Below are positions 22,639-24,198 of a stretch of 24,198 nt of DNA, piece by piece; within the stretch, counting starts at the first letter, position 1; each line of letters begins with the position of its first letter. The stretch lies in the NCBI GenBank assembly GCA_002424045.1, contig DIPH01000040.1, positions 8,871 through 33,068 on the forward strand, read 5' to 3'. Made by a program: the position numbers and the translations under genes. The notes under the pieces are model-generated. The model had not been told where the DNA came from. It made no database searches and saw nothing but the letters and a program-made list of their open reading frames with translations. Origin of the DNA: Firmicutes bacterium UBA5493 (GTDB lineage: Bacteria; Bacillota; Limnochordia; Darwinibacteriales; Darwinibacteriaceae).

Positions 22639-23028
22639 TTAGGTTTGGCTAATTGGCCTGCCGATTTTTTTATCCAACCTCCACTGCGGCGCCTTTCCAT
22701 CGTCTCCCCAGTATTCATCGAGCCGCACTATCGTATCATCTCGAAACATGAAAAACGAGACTGCATGGCAAGAAAATCCGTCAGTAGCCTCCCAAACTCG
22801 GGCAACGGTAATAACCAGATCATCAGAGACCTCTTCTATCCTTTCCACATGGCCAAGCCAGTCTCCGGGATATTCGCAATTGGCAACAATAAATTCCCCC
22901 ACTGAAAACTGTTCATCGGTGTTGTGCCAGTTGATGACAGCATCGGGTGAAAAGTATGACAGGAGATTCGATGCATTTTGCGTAGCAACCTCTCGCCAAA
23001 ATTCAACGACAAATTGTTTCTTATCCAT
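22639..23028 (-). CDS. NTF2/SnoaL-like domain protein
   Basis: 129-aa single-domain protein with the SnoaL/NTF2-like cone fold pattern: helix FVVEFWREVATQNASNLLSYF, then SPDAVINWHNTDEQFSVGEF, and C-terminal strands ending FMFRDDTIVRLDEYWGDDG, the EYW being typical. Such domains are versatile (small enzymes, ligand binding), so no reaction can be assigned. The start codon ATG overlaps the end of the GyrI-like gene by 8 nt, suggesting the two are translated together and function together. No signal peptide. dcd follows 77 nt downstream; that spacer holds no gene I can support. Confidence 0.75.
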   Translation of the reverse strand: MDKKQFVVEFWREVATQNASNLLSYFSPDAVINWHNTDEQFSVGEFIVANCEYPGDWLGHVERIEEVSDDLVITVARVWEATDGFSCHAVSFFMFRDDTIVRLDEYWGDDGKAPQWRLDKKIGRPISQT

Positions 23029-23551
23029 ACCCTATTCCCCTTATGTAGTGGCAGATATCCAACACAATGTTACCGTGTTCATCTGGAATGGTGAAGCGAG
23101 GACACACGTACCTCTCAAAAAACCAATAAGCTCCCTCTTCATCGTGCATGATTTCATAACCCTGTTCTTTACAACTTTCTGCACATTTGTGTTCTTGCCC
23201 AAAGACTTCCTCTTCTTTTCCATATACCCAGGTGACACCCAACTCAGCTTCTGGAAAATCAACGAATAGGTATCCATTGGGTACTTCTGCCTTTTCAGGG
23301 CAAAAGACGCCAATCCAATACTCAAACACTTCTCCTTCTTTCCAACGCATGAGTCCAATCGTAGCATCACCGTCTCCATAGACTGTTTTTGGATCAAAGT
23401 TACTTTGCAGCTCTTCAAACCACCCGTTAGCAAACCACTCAACCCACTGCTTCCCAAATCCGCCGTCGACCCTATCGCCGTCAAAATACTTCTTTCCAAC
23501 GAAACGCATTGCAGGAACAGTCTGCCTATAGGTTTTGATGACATCCGCCAT
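23021..23551 (-). CDS. GyrI-like/AraC-type effector-binding domain protein
   Basis: 176-aa stand-alone GyrI-like small-molecule-binding domain, the domain found at the end of AraC- and MerR-type regulators and in SbmC. It has no DNA-binding part here. Recognisable elements: an N-terminal strand AMRFVGKKY, GFGKQWVEWFANGWFEELQ, a central WIGVFCPEKAEVPNGY (the conserved Gly/Phe strand of the domain), and a C-terminal IPDEHGNIVLDICHYI. Start: ATG 23551, with GGGAG 9 nt upstream and AAGGAG further up. The open frame extends 28 codons upstream, but that part has no start signal. It is coupled to the NTF2-like gene. Confidence 0.78.
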   Translation of the reverse strand: MADVIKTYRQTVPAMRFVGKKYFDGDRVDGGFGKQWVEWFANGWFEELQSNFDPKTVYGDGDATIGLMRWKEGEVFEYWIGVFCPEKAEVPNGYLFVDFPEAELGVTWVYGKEEEVFGQEHKCAESCKEQGYEIMHDEEGAYWFFERYVCPRFTIPDEHGNIVLDICHYIRGIGYG

Positions 23552-23803
23552 TGGGTAACACTCCCTCTCCTTATGGCATCGGTATTTGTCTGGTTTTTCC
23601 TTCAACAACAAGGCCCTAAGCCCTTCCCATGGCACCGCTTGCGCAATATTCAGTAATTTAACAATAGCGTCTTGCCTAATAGCCTCTCAATCGATGTCAC
23701 CGAGATGGCCGAACTTCTCACGGAGTGTACCGCGGCAGGTTTCCCTCTTCTGAGTTTTTCGAGGCTTTGACCATTAGCATAAATAGCATCGCTCAGCTTC
23801 TCT
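23552..23803 (-). other. Non-coding or degraded stretch
   Basis: No intact gene. On the minus strand coding-like pieces appear in two frames: EKLSDAIYANGQSLEKLRRG near 23800-23740, then LREKFGHLGDID, a stop, and EAIRQDAIVKLLNIAQAV leading into the open frame ahead of the GyrI-like gene. They may be remnants of one broken gene between the hydrolase relic and the GyrI gene. I do not recognise the family. Confidence 0.35.
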
Positions 23804-24198
23804 TTAGTGTATTCTGCTAAGATATGTCTTCATTTCTTCGGCAATTAGTTCATACTCAAGGTCATGGACATAGTGTGAGCAATCTAATTCGATTAACGTT
23901 CCATTTGGCAGACTTGAAACAGTAGATCGCCTCGATTCCAGACATAGAATGTGGGCAAAGAACAAACGGACCTTCTATGCCTGCAAGCTCAAGTACTGCT
24001 CTTGAATCAGACAGTATGGAGTCAACATCTCTTTCCACATCTGCCACGTCACTAAAGCCATATCTTGTTTTTTCAACAACCACAATCCCATATTCTTCAC
24101 TCAATATCGAATACAGTGATTTGAAATCCAAAACGGGAGAAGAGGTCCCACCTCCGGACATGAATACCAGCGTGAGTTCTCCATTTCCCTCAGAATAC
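23804..24198 (-). pseudogene. Alpha/beta hydrolase, broken and cut by the window edge
   Basis: The frame is open to the window edge and carries an alpha/beta-hydrolase N-terminal half: LTLVFMSGGGTSSPV (oxyanion region), VVVEKTRYGFSD, and the nucleophile elbow PHSMSG followed by IEAI. At about 23915-23925 the family sequence stops and, in a different frame, resumes with LPNGTLIELDCSHYVHDLE, then YELIAEEMKTYLSRIH and TAA at 23804. That is the usual C-terminus with the catalytic His. Roughly 100 residues, including the acid-bearing segment, are missing. An internal deletion with a frame change therefore inactivates the gene. The part beyond 24198 is unseen. Confidence 0.72.

Noticed and set aside
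22748..23269. 173-codon plus-strand frame
   Set aside because: Spans the NTF2-like/GyrI-like junction in antisense with no start signal; a shadow.
23041..23544. 167-codon minus-strand frame overlapping the GyrI-like gene
   Set aside because: Alternative frame of the same strand without domain features; the GyrI-like frame has recognisable motifs.
1..24198. CRISPR array, insertion sequence, prophage or rRNA
   Set aside because: No regularly spaced repeats, transposase, integrase, phage structural genes or rRNA sequence were seen.

Overview
The window looks like chromosomal DNA of a Bacillota (Firmicutes) bacterium. Almost every gene has a strong purine-rich Shine-Dalgarno (GGAGG type), and TTG and GTG starts are frequent. 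The gene content also fits: a YtpB/DUF2600 terpene synthase, a HelD-type helicase, an ABC-F ATPase, a CPBP protease and a PduL phosphotransacylase. I cannot place it to genus. Most genes lie on the minus strand.

Layout. 1-2700: a two-gene pduL-tkt operon (acyl phosphate metabolism, pentose phosphate pathway). 2700-4960: a solitary tRNA-Trp with its own promoter and terminator, then a tetraprenyl-beta-curcumene synthase homologue facing a long-chain prenyl diphosphate synthase; their stop codons abut. 4960-9100: an ABC-F ATPase behind a ~290-nt leader that looks like a ribosome-dependent transcription attenuator, preceded by a HelD-like helicase. 9100-11600: an operon of EamA transporter, RsmC-like methyltransferase, histidine phosphatase and a wrecked SagB-type nitroreductase. 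11600-13150: a divergent MATE efflux gene with a terminator in its leader. 13150-15270: a GNAT remnant, a CPBP membrane protease and a frameshifted ParB-like/GNAT fusion, then a palindromic repeat. 15270-17900: three overlapping genes (ABC-2 permease, small secreted protein, ATPase) behind a terminator hairpin and a 23-codon membrane-peptide gene not found by ordinary ORF calling. 17990-20230: a duplicated DUF1538 membrane protein with a tandem PII-domain protein. 20250-24198: a GyrI-like protein, NTF2-like protein, dCTP deaminase, a HAM1/RdgB-like nucleotide pyrophosphatase whose only plausible start is AUC, and a GpsA homologue; at the edge is a broken alpha/beta hydrolase.

Themes. (1) Probable drug-response functions (ABC-F, HelD, MATE, EamA) are concentrated between 5 and 13 kb, and two of them carry leader terminators. 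(2) At least four genes are broken by frameshift and/or internal deletion while their neighbours are intact, so accessory genes here are decaying. (3) The least-described intact systems are the DUF1538/tandem-PII pair, the permease-secreted protein-ATPase unit with its upstream micro-ORF, and the ABC-F leader with mutually exclusive helices.
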